DNA from: Occultella gossypii
GTDB lineage: Bacteria; Actinomycetota; Actinomycetes; Actinomycetales; Beutenbergiaceae
Assembly (NCBI RefSeq): GCF_019947135.1
Contig: NZ_JAGSHT010000010.1
Span: 62,001 to 126,000, forward strand
DNA length: 64,000 nucleotides
Direction of reading: 5' to 3'
In this document: piece after piece, positions 37,919-46,900 of the stretch
Layout: each line of letters opens with the position of its first letter
Position numbering within the stretch: the stretch's first letter is position 1
Translations under genes and position numbers: made by a program
Notes under the pieces: generated by a model
Database searches by the model: none
Told to the model about the DNA's origin: nothing
What the model saw: the letters and a program-made list of their open reading frames with translations, nothing else

Positions 37919-38308
37919 TCACTGTGTGGACGCGCCGCCGTCTTCCGTGCCGTCGGGGCCGCCGATCAGGTGGTCGGCCAGGTCGCGGACCGTGCGCTCG
38001 AACTCCTCGAAGCCGGGAATGCTCGCCGCGTCCTGTGACCACACCCTGACCTCCCGGGAGTCCACGGTCACGACGATCGGAACCTCGTCGTCCCCGATCG
38101 TGCGGCTTGAGCCCGTGAGGTCGCGCAACCCGGCCGCCTCGGCCACGTCATGCAGGCGCTCGCGCTGGGCGTCCGTGAGCATCCCTGAGCCGGTGCGCCG
38201 ATTGAGATCCCCTCGGCCAGAGGACGACGCCTGCGCCGATCCGTCCTCCTCGACGGTCAGGGTCAGGTAGCCCGACATCTCGTGCCCGCGCTGGTAGTGC
38301 ATCGTCAT
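37919..38308 (-). CDS. Small emfourin-like protein (possible protease inhibitor)
   Basis: Encodes 129 residues without a signal peptide. The pattern YQRGHEMSGYLTLTVEEDG, then a helix LTDAQRERLHDVAEAAGLRDL, then beta strands PIVVTVDSREVRVW and a C-terminal helix FEEFERTVRDLADHL resembles emfourin, the inhibitor encoded beside protealysin-type proteases. It lies 16 bp downstream of a zinc-protease-like gene on the same strand with GGGGAGAG before its ATG, the arrangement expected for protease and inhibitor. The similarity is judged by eye and is modest; it might instead be an unrelated small alpha/beta protein. Confidence 0.5.
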   Translation of the reverse strand: MTMHYQRGHEMSGYLTLTVEEDGSAQASSSGRGDLNRRTGSGMLTDAQRERLHDVAEAAGLRDLTGSSRTIGDDEVPIVVTVDSREVRVWSQDAASIPGFEEFERTVRDLADHLIGGPDGTEDGGASTQ

Positions 38309-38324
38309 CTCGGCTCTCCCCTCA

Positions 38325-39188
38325 TCACATCGATCTCAGCGAACATGTATACCCCGCGAACGCCTTCGCCACCTCCGTCACGATGTGCTGGAAGTGTCGG
38401 GCCTTGAACTGCGCCTGCGGGATCCCCTGGGAATAGTAGTTCGCCATGATGCTGTGGTCGTTCGTGAGGACCCTGTTCGGCATCGCCGGGTTGACGTACT
38501 CATCGCTGGCGCCGAGCGCGGCATGGCCGAACTCGTGGGCGTAGGTGATGTCGACCTCGGGCGTGCCGTCGCCCAGGAACTCGTAGATCGTGCCGCCGGT
38601 GGTGGCCATGGCACTGCCGCCGCCGGGGGTCCCACCGTGCACATCGATCGCGTACCCGCTCGGGTCGTCGTAGAGGATGAACGTGATCGGCAGGTTGACC
38701 GGAGCAGGGCCGGCCGCGGGCGAGTCGGGCGTGCAGACGACCTTGAACTTGTTGTCGAGATAGCTGTAGGCCGCGGTCTTGACCCGCCTGATGAACGCCG
38801 CGTACGCGGCGTCGGATGCCCAGGTGCCCTTCCGGACCCAGTTGATGCCGAGGCTGATCTCCACCGTGTTGTGGGTCCGGTCGAGGAGGAGGTCCTGTGT
38901 GTAGGTGTTCCCCGTATCGGTGGTCTCACTGATCGCGGTGCGAGTCGTCTCCCGGCTCACCACGGGACCCGGCACGGCGGCCCGCGCGCCCGCGAGCGCA
39001 CGCTGTACCGCGCGGTTGCCGGCCGCTCGCTGCAGGAACTCGAGCGTTTCCGGAGCGGTCGCGGCGCCTGGTGGGCGGATCAGGTCCGGCTCGCGCACGG
39101 GTGACCCGGTCAGGTGCTCCGGGGCTTGTGCGGACCCTCGGACGACCTGGCTCTCGGGCGATCTTCCCCACGTCCGCGGACGGTCCAC
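38325..39188 (-). CDS. Metzincin-like zinc protease with AGNRAVQRAL N-terminal motif
   Basis: About 287 residues from GTG 39188 (start uncertain; the frame runs to 39329 and another GTG is at 39098). Residues 52-65 read LQRAAGNRAVQRAL, the AGNxAVxRL-type motif common near the N-terminus of actinobacterial DUF4157-type proteins, several linked to extracellular contractile injection systems. The zinc site is HEFGHAALGASDEY (H218, E219, H222, D229), one residue longer than the metzincin HExxHxxGxxD spacing, followed by HSIMANYY, which resembles a Met-turn. No signal peptide is seen. Probably a protease, possibly exported by a non-Sec route; the adjacent emfourin-like gene could restrain it. Confidence 0.7.
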   Translation of the reverse strand: MDRPRTWGRSPESQVVRGSAQAPEHLTGSPVREPDLIRPPGAATAPETLEFLQRAAGNRAVQRALAGARAAVPGPVVSRETTRTAISETTDTGNTYTQDLLLDRTHNTVEISLGINWVRKGTWASDAAYAAFIRRVKTAAYSYLDNKFKVVCTPDSPAAGPAPVNLPITFILYDDPSGYAIDVHGGTPGGGSAMATTGGTIYEFLGDGTPEVDITYAHEFGHAALGASDEYVNPAMPNRVLTNDHSIMANYYSQGIPQAQFKARHFQHIVTEVAKAFAGYTCSLRSM

Positions 39189-39314
39189 ACGATCATGATC
39201 GCGCCGCCCGCGCCGGTGGTGTGGTCCGATCGGGCATCCGGTCGGGCAGTCCTGCGATGGCCGATCACCCGACCGGGACCGGGGCGCCTGCCCGGACCGT
39301 CGTCCGCCAACCGA

Positions 39315-39320
39315 TAGGTT
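39315..39320 (+). promoter_or_regulatory. Leaderless -10 box (TAGGTT) for hisN
   Basis: TAGGTT lies 7 nt before the ATG at 39328 with no ribosome site between. It supports ATG 39328 over the TTG at 39319. Confidence 0.5.
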
Positions 39321-39327
39321 GCCTGAC

Positions 39328-40146
39328 ATGAGCAGCGATAGTGCAGCCCAGGCCCCTCGACGGCCTCGCTACGACGACGACCTCCGCCTCGCACACGTGA
39401 TCGCGGACCAGGTCGACGCGCAGACGACGGCCCGGTTCAAGGCGCAGGACCTGCACGTGGAGTCGAAGCCGGACACCACGCCGGTCACCGACGCGGACCG
39501 CACCGCCGAGGAGATCGTCCGGGCCCAGCTGTCCCGGACCCGCCCCCGCGACTCGGTGCTCGGCGAGGAGTTCGGGGTGACCGGCCATGGCGCCCGCCAG
39601 TGGGTGATCGACCCGATCGACGGCACCAAGAACTTCGTCCGTGGTGTGCCGGTCTGGGCCACCCTCATCGCGCTGGTGGACGAGGGCCAGCCGGTGCTCG
39701 GCGTGGTCAGCGCACCGGCGCTGAACCGGCGCTGGTGGGCGGCCAACGGATCCGGGGCGTGGACCGGCCGGTCGCTTTCCGCGGCCACGCGGATCTCGGT
39801 GTCCTCGGTGACCCGCCTCGAGGACGCATCGATGTCCTACTCGAGCCTGGCGGGCTGGGAGGAGGCCGACCTGCTGGACGAGTTCCTGTCCCTGGAGGCC
39901 AGCCTCTGGCGCAGCCGTGCCTACGGCGACTTCTGGTCCTACATGCTGGTGGCCGAGGGCGCGGTGGACATCGCGTGCGAGCCGGACCTTGAGATCTACG
40001 ACATGGCGGCGCTGGTCCCGATCGTGACCGAGGCCGGCGGCCGGTTCACGTCGCTCGAGGGAGTGGACGGCCCGTTCGGAGGCAACGCCGTCGCCACCAA
40101 CGGGCACCTCCACGACGGCGTGCTGGCGGGCCTGCGGCGTCACTGA
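39328..40146 (+). CDS. hisN: Inositol-monophosphatase-family histidinol-phosphatase
   Basis: Encodes 272 residues. The metal-binding motifs are VLGEEFGV (Glu), the signature [19 protein letters not shown] (Asp/Asp), and [18 protein letters not shown] (Asp) near the C-terminus. Actinobacterial HisN proteins of this family remove phosphate from histidinol phosphate; the related inositol phosphatases cannot be wholly excluded. In other actinobacteria hisN commonly lies next to rsgA, but here it is 22 kb away. The start is supported by a leaderless promoter. Confidence 0.85.
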   Translation: MSSDSAAQAPRRPRYDDDLRLAHVIADQVDAQTTARFKAQDLHVESKPDTTPVTDADRTAEEIVRAQLSRTRPRDSVLGEEFGVTGHGARQWVIDPIDGTKNFVRGVPVWATLIALVDEGQPVLGVVSAPALNRRWWAANGSGAWTGRSLSAATRISVSSVTRLEDASMSYSSLAGWEEADLLDEFLSLEASLWRSRAYGDFWSYMLVAEGAVDIACEPDLEIYDMAALVPIVTEAGGRFTSLEGVDGPFGGNAVATNGHLHDGVLAGLRRH

Positions 40147-40171
40147 CCCGCACCTGCAGGGCGGTAGACCG

Positions 40172-43100
40172 TCAGCCCTCGACGACGGTCACGACCACCT
40201 CCTGGCTGACGCCGTTCACGGTCAGCACGACGGTCGCCGTCCCGGGCGCAACCGCGGTGACCTCACCCGTCGCCGGGTTGAGCCGGAGCACCTGCGCCGC
40301 GGGTTCCAGGTCCGTCCCGGTCCCGTCGGAGATGCTCACGCCCTCGCCGGACCAGTCCGCGCTCATCGGCCACGCCACGGGCACCTCGCGGCCCTCGTCC
40401 TGGGTGACGGTCCCGGCGACCGGGCCCACCTCCCCCACGGTCATCTGGGTCGGCATCTCGAGCGCGAGCGTGTCGACGCGGGGTCGCACCTCCGCGCGCA
40501 GCCAGGCCAGCCGGTCGGCGACCGGGTCCGGGTTCGCCCCGACCACGCCATCAGCCGGGTCGATCCCGAGCAGCGTCCACCCGGTGAACCCGCCGTCCGC
40601 CGGTGTCGAGGCCGGGGACTTGCCGGAGTTGCCGTTGATCACGTTGGACACGCCGTCGAAGCTACGGGCGTGGAACGCGCCGACGTGGGCGTTGATGACG
40701 GCGATCGACCGTCCGCTGGTCGCCCGGAACTGCGCCAGGAGCGCGTCCACGGCCGCGGCTTCGTAGCGGTCGGAGATCTGTGAGGCGTCCCCGGGCAGCG
40801 GGTCCTCGGTGGGGTGGTGGAAGAACACCACCACGCCGGTCACCGCCGGGTCTGCCGCTGCTGCGTCCAGCGCATCCTCCAGCATCCGGATCTGGTCGAG
40901 TCCACCGGCCCGCAGCGATCCGGCGGACGTGTCCAGAGTGATGATCCGGGTGCCGTCGAGGTCTGTGACCTGCTGGGCCGGACCGAACGCGGCCTCGAAC
41001 TCGCCGATGGAGCCGCCCATGATCTCGTGGTTGCCGGGCACGTACAGCCAGGGGACGGCGTCGCCCACCTCCTCGGTGAGCACCCGCCGGGCGAGGTCGA
41101 AGTCGATCGGTGCCCCCTCGTCGACCAGGTCGCCGTTGATGACGAGCAGGTCCGGGTCCGCGGCCACGATCTCGGCGAGGGTGCGCCGCGCGGCGGCCAC
41201 GATGTCCGATTCCGGGGCCCGGCCCACGAACTGCGCGTCGGACATCACGGCGATCTGCTGGGAGTACCCGGTCACCGTGCCGTCGGTGACGATCACCGGG
41301 TCGTGCACCGGGGCGGCCTCGGGCTGCGCCACGTCCGGGGCGACGACGGCGTTGATGTCCGAGAACGAGATGTCCCCGTGGTAGCTCACCGCGGACCGGG
41401 TCTCCATCAGCCGCACCCGCTCCAGCGTGAGTGGGAACGGCGCGCCGGCGGGCACTGTGAAGGTGACCTCCCGCCAGCCCTCCCACGTGACCAGCGGCCC
41501 GTCGAGCTGCCGGACCACGCCGTCGCCGTCGCGTACCTGCAGCCGCGGCCAGACGCCGGTGCCGTCCCCGTCGATGGCCATGGTGATGGCCTGCGGCTGG
41601 CCCTCGATCGCGATCGGGACCGGGGCCACCGCGTAGGAGCCGCGGGTCGCCGTGGAGGTGGTGAAGTCGTGCTGCAGGCGCAGCGCGTTCTGGCCGTCCG
41701 GCCCCGTGGTCGTCGTCAGCGTCCCGGAGGCGCGGGCCTGCTCGAACCGCCAGGACGCGCCGTCGGCGAGGTCGGTGACCGGCGCCGTCGTGAGGCCGAC
41801 CGTGACGGGCACCTGCACGATCTTCCCGGCAACCTCGAACGTGACCAGCGCCGAGCCGGAGCCCGTGACGGCGGTGACCGTGTAGGTGTCCGGACCGCTG
41901 GCCGCCACCGTGAAGCCCTCGGTGATGCTCGCCTCGACGTCCGCGGTCTCGACCGGTGCGGAGAACCCGTCACCGTCGAGGGCATCCAGCGAGACGGTCG
42001 CGGTGTCCCCGGCGGCGTCCAGTGCGATCTGCTGGCGTGAGGCGGTGACGTGGTCGAGCGGCCCGAGCACGGTGAACTCCGCGGTGCCGGTGATCCGGGT
42101 GGCCCGGTGGGTCACGGTCACCGGCCCGGGCGTCACGCCGGTCAGCACGGCCCCGGTCCGCTGCCGCTGCGTGATGACGGCGTTCGCGTCGCGTCCGCTC
42201 GGCGCTCCCCCCGGCGAACTGACGGTGGTCACGCCGGGAGCAGGCACACCCGCGAGCTGTTCGGACAGGCCGACGCCCTCGACCGTCCGGGTCAGGCCCG
42301 GAATGATGTTGTGGGCGTCGGGATCGGCCAGCGCCGGACGCACGGCCACGTCGGTGAGCCGCTCGGAGTCGGCCGAGGAGAAGAACGCGAGGGAGTTCGC
42401 GACCACGCGCGCCGAACCGTCCGAGGGCGTGTTCACGAGCTCGACCTCGGTGCCGCCGGCGGGCCGCGCGACCATGGTGGTGGAGCCGCCGCCGTCGATG
42501 TTCACGGCGTTGTACGCGCCGAGGTCGATCATCAGCTCCGCCATCTCGATCCTGGTGAGCCCGCGCGCGGTGGCGCCCCGGCCGTCGACGGTCGCGACGA
42601 TGAGCTCGCTGCCGTCCTCGGTGAGGCCGAGCACGGTGCGGGCCGCGACGGCCTCGTCCGGGAACTCGGCGAGCTCGCCGTCGAGCACGAGCGGCACGTT
42701 GCCGCCGATGCCGAGGTCGACGTCGGAACTCGGGCTGATGCTGATCTCGACGGCCTGACCGACCTCGAGGGCCCGCAGCGTCGCCGCGCCGGCGCCCCGG
42801 CCGAGCAGCACCTGGGCACCGTCGGGCACGCCGGCGCCGGTCCCGTCCGCGACCGCGGTGACCACACCGCCCTGCACGACGGCGGTGGCGACGTCGGTCT
42901 CGCCGGGCACCCCGGCCGGCCGGTCCAGTGCGGCGTCGCCCCACCGCTCGTTGTAGGCGCCGATGCCGCTCGCCGGGATCGTCGCGCGGTTCAAGCCGGC
43001 GAGATCGTGCGTCGCGTCGCCCACCGTGAGCGCGCCGGCGGCGGACAGGTACTCGATGGTGGCGACGCCGTCGGTCATCGTGAACGCCGGGTACGGCTGG

Positions 43101-43558
43101 GCGTAGCCGTTGATCACCTCGCCGCCGGTGATCGTGGTGAAGATCGGGACGTTCGTGTAGTTCATGTCGAAGTGGTTGCCGTTCACGGCGGCGACGGCGC
43201 CCGTACCGGCCACCTGGTCCAGCACGGTCGCGGGTGCGGTCGTGGTGCCCGAGTCGAGGACCTGCATGCTCAGGGTCGGCTCGGTGAGGTCCGCGACGAG
43301 GATGTTGCCGGTCGTCCAGCCCTGGTCCTCCAACCGCTGGAAGCTGGTCAGGTCCAGTCCGGGCGCGATCGGCCGGGTCGAGACCTCGTGCAGCACGGAC
43401 CCGTCCGCATCGAGGCCGAGGCCGTTGTCGTCGCCCGGACGCACGAGTCCGTTCCCGGCCGCCGGAGCGGGGTCCGCGGTGGCGGGCGCCACGAGTCCGG
43501 TGAGGAGCAGGCCGGCGCCCGCGAGCGCGGCGATGAGTCGTCGAGTGGGTAGGGGCAC
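40172..43558 (-). CDS. Secreted phosphodiester-glycosidase (NAGPA)/metallophosphoesterase fusion
   Basis: Encodes 1128 residues from GTG 43558 after GGAGGAGAA. Signal peptide VPLPTRRLIAALAGAGLLLTG to VAPATA is followed by an NAGPA-like domain (about residues 90-400; AAVNGNHFDM, VNIDGGGSTTMVARP), beta-sandwich and Ig-like segments (about 420-740), a calcineurin-like phosphoesterase domain (about 755-980; INGDLVDEG, YVPGNHEIMGG, FFHHPTEDPLP, VINAHVGAFH), and a C-terminal bacterial-Ig-like domain ending VVVTVVEG. It is probably extracellular or wall-linked and acts on sugar-phosphodiester linkages such as teichoic acids or phosphoglycans. No membrane anchor is evident. Substrates are unknown. 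Confidence 0.88.
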   Translation of the reverse strand: MPLPTRRLIAALAGAGLLLTGLVAPATADPAPAAGNGLVRPGDDNGLGLDADGSVLHEVSTRPIAPGLDLTSFQRLEDQGWTTGNILVADLTEPTLSMQVLDSGTTTAPATVLDQVAGTGAVAAVNGNHFDMNYTNVPIFTTITGGEVINGYAQPYPAFTMTDGVATIEYLSAAGALTVGDATHDLAGLNRATIPASGIGAYNERWGDAALDRPAGVPGETDVATAVVQGGVVTAVADGTGAGVPDGAQVLLGRGAGAATLRALEVGQAVEISISPSSDVDLGIGGNVPLVLDGELAEFPDEAVAARTVLGLTEDGSELIVATVDGRGATARGLTRIEMAELMIDLGAYNAVNIDGGGSTTMVARPAGGTEVELVNTPSDGSARVVANSLAFFSSADSERLTDVAVRPALADPDAHNIIPGLTRTVEGVGLSEQLAGVPAPGVTTVSSPGGAPSGRDANAVITQRQRTGAVLTGVTPGPVTVTHRATRITGTAEFTVLGPLDHVTASRQQIALDAAGDTATVSLDALDGDGFSAPVETADVEASITEGFTVAASGPDTYTVTAVTGSGSALVTFEVAGKIVQVPVTVGLTTAPVTDLADGASWRFEQARASGTLTTTTGPDGQNALRLQHDFTTSTATRGSYAVAPVPIAIEGQPQAITMAIDGDGTGVWPRLQVRDGDGVVRQLDGPLVTWEGWREVTFTVPAGAPFPLTLERVRLMETRSAVSYHGDISFSDINAVVAPDVAQPEAAPVHDPVIVTDGTVTGYSQQIAVMSDAQFVGRAPESDIVAAARRTLAEIVAADPDLLVINGDLVDEGAPIDFDLARRVLTEEVGDAVPWLYVPGNHEIMGGSIGEFEAAFGPAQQVTDLDGTRIITLDTSAGSLRAGGLDQIRMLEDALDAAAADPAVTGVVVFFHHPTEDPLPGDASQISDRYEAAAVDALLAQFRATSGRSIAVINAHVGAFHARSFDGVSNVINGNSGKSPASTPADGGFTGWTLLGIDPADGVVGANPDPVADRLAWLRAEVRPRVDTLALEMPTQMTVGEVGPVAGTVTQDEGREVPVAWPMSADWSGEGVSISDGTGTDLEPAAQVLRLNPATGEVTAVAPGTATVVLTVNGVSQEVVVTVVEG

Positions 43559-43753
43559 GGTTCTCCTCCGGTGGCGTGATCCGTGGCGGTGGGCCGACGT
43601 CCGACCCACGTGGCACTGCCAGCACCCTACGGCGGCGAGGCGGCCCGCCGGTGAACGGCGGGTGTGCGGCGCGCTGCTCGAGGGTGACGGGTCAGGCTGC
43701 GCCCGGCCCTCCGATGACCGCGTTCAGGCCTTCCTCCGCTGCGTGGACAGTCG

Positions 43754-43759
43754 TATCGT
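43754..43759 (+). promoter_or_regulatory. Leaderless -10 box (TATCGT) for the VOC gene
   Basis: TATCGT ends 6 nt before the ATG at 43766; GAACTG lies between. No ribosome site is present. Confidence 0.5.
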
Positions 43760-43765
43760 GAACTG

Positions 43766-44143
43766 ATGATCACGGGAATCCACACCCTTGTCTACAGCGA
43801 TGATCCCGACGCCACCCGCGCGTTCTTCCGTGACGTCGTCGGGTGGGGCTTCCTCGAGACGTCCCCCGGCTGGCTCATCTTCGCCAGCGGCCCGAGTGAG
43901 GGTGGCGTCCATCCGCGTACCTGGCCCGGGCAGACGGAACCTTCCATCCAGCGCCATGAACTCTCGCTCATGTGCGATGACCTGGAGGTGACGATGGCCG
44001 ACCTCTCGGCCCGCGGTGCGACCTTCACGGGCGACGTCGCCGAACGTTCCTACGGTCGCTGCGCGATGCTCGACGTCCCGGGCCTGGAGCCGGTGCTGCT
44101 CTACGAGCCGACGTACGTGCCCGCCTGGACGCCGCGGTCCTGA
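43766..44143 (+). CDS. VOC-family (glyoxalase-like) protein
   Basis: Encodes 125 residues in the paired beta-alpha-beta-beta-beta pattern of the vicinal oxygen chelate fold: ITGIHTLVYSDDPDATRAFFRDVVG at the start, HELSLMCDDLEVTMADLSARGATF in the middle, and DVPGLEPVLLYEP at the end. Candidate metal ligands are His6, His68 and Glu113 by position, but the set is not fully certain. Such proteins include glyoxalases, dioxygenases and antibiotic-binding proteins, so no specific function is claimed. Confidence 0.82.
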   Translation: MITGIHTLVYSDDPDATRAFFRDVVGWGFLETSPGWLIFASGPSEGGVHPRTWPGQTEPSIQRHELSLMCDDLEVTMADLSARGATFTGDVAERSYGRCAMLDVPGLEPVLLYEPTYVPAWTPRS

Positions 44144-44156
44144 CCCGCGCGGTCCG

Positions 44157-44621
44157 TCACGCCCGCAGCAGTTCCCGCAACTGGCCGCGTTCGGTGACGT
44201 CGTACCAGAGCAGGTCGACGTCACCGGTCCCGGCCAGAGCCGCCTCGTCGCCCGTGGCCGCCCGGGCGACCTGGTCTCGGACCTCGCTGTCGCCGGGGTC
44301 GTCCACATGGATGCTCACCACCGCGGACCACGGCACGTCGTCGACAAGCACGGCCGACGGCGGCGCCTCCTGCCCCGGTGCGCGCACCTGGGCGTCGGGA
44401 ACGTCGGCGGCAATAACCACCCGCAACGGAGCGGCGCCGGTGGCGCCGATCCGCGTCACGCTCTCGTCGGCGGCGATCAGCAGGGTCGCGAACTCGCCGG
44501 TCTCGGGGTCCTCGTCGCCGATCGCGGCACGCCACGCCGCGGTGAGGGCATGCGCCCGACGCGCGCCCACGCCGTCGGGGTTGTCGAGGTCGGCCGACGT
44601 GGCAGGCAGGAAGATGCGCAT
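44157..44621 (-). CDS. DUF6912-like conserved actinobacterial protein
   Basis: Encodes 154 residues without signal or membrane segments. The opening MRIFLPATSADLDN and the closing DVDLLWYDVTERGQLRELL match a small conserved actinobacterial family often next to cell-envelope or pilus-like genes. It has alternating helices and strands and is acidic. Function is unknown. It is convergent with the VOC gene and lies 107 bp downstream of nothing it clearly belongs with. Confidence 0.65.
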   Translation of the reverse strand: MRIFLPATSADLDNPDGVGARRAHALTAAWRAAIGDEDPETGEFATLLIAADESVTRIGATGAAPLRVVIAADVPDAQVRAPGQEAPPSAVLVDDVPWSAVVSIHVDDPGDSEVRDQVARAATGDEAALAGTGDVDLLWYDVTERGQLRELLRA

Positions 44622-44728
44622 GGCGTCAGTGTGTCAAAGCGGCGGCCGGGACGCGTGGACCCTGGGGACGCGCCACGCCCAGGCGTCCGACGCAGGCGCC
44701 GCGCACCCTTCGACCGTGGATCCGCCGG

Positions 44729-46120
44729 CTACTGTCCACGCAGCGTCCGGGCCACGCCGACCCGGTCGGCACGCAGCCCTCGGCCGCGCCCGCTCCACCA
44801 GCGACGCCCGGGCGCATGCGCCCGCTGGCCGGCCCGGTCCCGCAGTTCGCGCGACACGTCCCGGACGGTCTCCCGGGCCGCGGACCTGGGCGCCGCCTCG
44901 GCCCAGGCGGTCCCGGCGAGCAGGGCCCGGTCGCACATGGGGCGATCGTCAGGTACGAGCACCGGGTCGCTCACTCCGGCGAACCGGGCCAACGCCTCCC
45001 CGACGGAAGCGGCTGCCCGCGGGCCGGCGGCAGAGGCCCGGACGCGGTTCACCAGCACGGTACGGTGCAGCCCGGCGGGGGCGACGTCGTCGAGGTCGAG
45101 CAGGGCCTGCACGAGGCGCTCCACCCCGATCGGCTCGGCGGCGCCGACCACGACGAGCTCGTCGGCGGCCGCGAATGCGGATGCCGCCACGGCATTGCGG
45201 GCGGGGCCGAGGCCGAGCCCGGACTCGTCGTCGGGCACCAGGACCGGGGCGTCGATCACCACCCAGCGGCTCAGCCGGCGGGCCTGATCCCACAGCACGT
45301 CCAGGCTGGCACCGCTCACCTCCCGCCACCGCCCGGGCCGGGTCAGCCCGGGCAGCACGCGCAGGTCCTGGGACACCCAGGGGGTCAGCCTGGCCAGCGA
45401 TGCGGCGTCGAGGGTGCCGTGATCGGCGGCCCGGACTGCGGCGGCGAGGCCTGCGAACTCGTCCAGCACGCCGAGCACCTGAGCCACGGACGCGCCCCAG
45501 ATGTCGGCGTCGACGAGCAGCGTCGGCTCCCCCGCCGCGGCCAGCTCCGCTGCGAGATTGACGGCGATGGTCGTGCGCCCCGGCGAACCCGCCGGCCCCC
45601 AGACCACCACCACGCGCCCGGGATCGTGATCGCCTAGGGCTGCCCCAGCCCCGGTGAGGGCACCAGACTCGGCGAACTCCGCCGTCGGACCCTGCTCCGG
45701 TGCGTCCGTGGACGCCCCGCCAGGGTCGTCCCAGCCGGCGCCGATGACCACGTCGAAGCGCTCCGCCGTGCGGTCGGTGTCGTTGTCGATGCCGTCGGCG
45801 AGGGCGGTGACCGCGCCGAGGAGGTCTCCGTCCGGGGCAACGGCGACCGCCCCGAGCCGGGCGTGCCGGTCCACCGCGTCCGGCTCGCAGAGCACGAGGG
45901 TGCGGGTGCCCGCGGCGCGCAGCCGGCTGATGAGGGGGCGGTCCACCTCGAAGTCGGCGTCCACCACGGCCACCGAGCCCAGACCGGCCAGGGCCGCGGC
46001 CAACAGTTCGGCGGTGTCGGCACACCGGCGCACCACGGACAGTCCCGGGGCGGCCGCGATCGAGGCCACGAGCGACTGCTCGACCTCGCCGCGCAGGCAG
46101 AGCAGCACCCCGGTGCTCAC
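44729..46120 (-). CDS. CpaE/Ssd-like MinD-family ATPase homologue with altered Walker A
   Basis: Encodes 463 residues. Residues 1-115 resemble a receiver-like domain; the C-terminal part is a ParA/MinD-like domain with VVVWGPAGSPGRTTIAVNLAAEL (G175 to T184), LLVDADIWGASVAQVLG and VVIDAPVLVPDDE. In the deviant Walker A both conserved lysines are missing (Arg182 replaces the catalytic-loop Lys). Related proteins (CpaE, mycobacterial Ssd) localise Tad pilus assembly or affect septum placement. No other tad genes are in this window. Its GTG overlaps the upstream gene's stop, and the two form an operon. Confidence 0.78.
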   Translation of the reverse strand: MSTGVLLCLRGEVEQSLVASIAAAPGLSVVRRCADTAELLAAALAGLGSVAVVDADFEVDRPLISRLRAAGTRTLVLCEPDAVDRHARLGAVAVAPDGDLLGAVTALADGIDNDTDRTAERFDVVIGAGWDDPGGASTDAPEQGPTAEFAESGALTGAGAALGDHDPGRVVVVWGPAGSPGRTTIAVNLAAELAAAGEPTLLVDADIWGASVAQVLGVLDEFAGLAAAVRAADHGTLDAASLARLTPWVSQDLRVLPGLTRPGRWREVSGASLDVLWDQARRLSRWVVIDAPVLVPDDESGLGLGPARNAVAASAFAAADELVVVGAAEPIGVERLVQALLDLDDVAPAGLHRTVLVNRVRASAAGPRAAASVGEALARFAGVSDPVLVPDDRPMCDRALLAGTAWAEAAPRSAARETVRDVSRELRDRAGQRAHAPGRRWWSGRGRGLRADRVGVARTLRGQ

Positions 46121-46770
46121 GAGTCGGCCTGCCCGGGCAGCGGCACCACCGTGATCTCCGCCCCGCTGCTGAGCGCGTCCAGCACGTCCGGCAGGTCGGC
46201 CACGTCGATGAGGACCTGGACCTGGACCTGGTCGGTGCCCGCGAACAGCGACGTGTCCTCGTGGATGTCCCAGACCTCCACGCCCTCGACCAACAGCTGC
46301 GCGGGGCCGACGGGATTGGCGCCCACGCCGTCCGGGTCCGGCAGCGCCACCCACAGGTCCACCCGCGACCCCTTCTCCAGGTACGCCTCCAGGGCGGCGC
46401 TCATCGGCAGGGAGATCGGCCGGACCTCCACCTGCGACTCGGTGCCGAGAGCCGAACCCGGCACGAGTTCACCGGGCCCGACGGCGCGGATCGCCACCGC
46501 GTCGTCGGGGACCGGTTCGTCCGGGGTCAGATACAGATCGATGTCGGGGACATGCACACGCACGACCTCCAGGTCCACCGGGTCGATCCGGTCGCCCGGG
46601 CTGAGTGCGTCGGTGGTGCGGTACACCTCGACCGTGTCGGCGGCATTGGTGACGGCCCACGAACCGAGTGCCACGGACAGCGCCACCAGGAGGATCCCGA
46701 TCCCCAACCGAGGGTCGCGCCAACTCGGCCGACGCAGCCGCGGCGCCGCAGGTGTACTCGGATCGGGCAT
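46117..46770 (-). CDS. SAF-domain membrane protein (CpaB/RcpC-like)
   Basis: Encodes 217 residues: a short cytoplasmic N-terminus, one membrane helix (LGIGILLVALSVALGSWAV), and a SAF domain (EVYRTTDALSPGDRIDPVDLEVVRVHV, AVGPGELVPGSALG) plus an RcpC/CpaB-like domain LPMSAALEAYLEKGSRVDLWVAL. In Tad systems CpaB is a periplasmic or exterior assembly component. ATG at 46770 follows GGGGGGAG; the frame open to 46821 is not needed. It is coupled to the CpaE-like gene downstream. Confidence 0.8.
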   Translation of the reverse strand: MPDPSTPAAPRLRRPSWRDPRLGIGILLVALSVALGSWAVTNAADTVEVYRTTDALSPGDRIDPVDLEVVRVHVPDIDLYLTPDEPVPDDAVAIRAVGPGELVPGSALGTESQVEVRPISLPMSAALEAYLEKGSRVDLWVALPDPDGVGANPVGPAQLLVEGVEVWDIHEDTSLFAGTDQVQVQVLIDVADLPDVLDALSSGAEITVVPLPGQADS

Positions 46771-46900
46771 CGTTGCTCCCCCCAACCCCTCGCCCTTCGA
46801 GGAGTGCACCCATGGTGCCAAGAGAACACCCGTTGCGGGAAGTTATGCACAGATTGCTCATGTTCACTCCAAGCGGGTCGTTCGCTGTCAAACTATGAGG

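Noticed and set aside
38325-39329. Longest start of the protease gene at 39329
   Set aside because: That ATG overlaps the divergent hisN start and its leaderless promoter; the first 47 residues are Arg/Gly/Pro-rich and look untranslated, so a downstream GTG is preferred.
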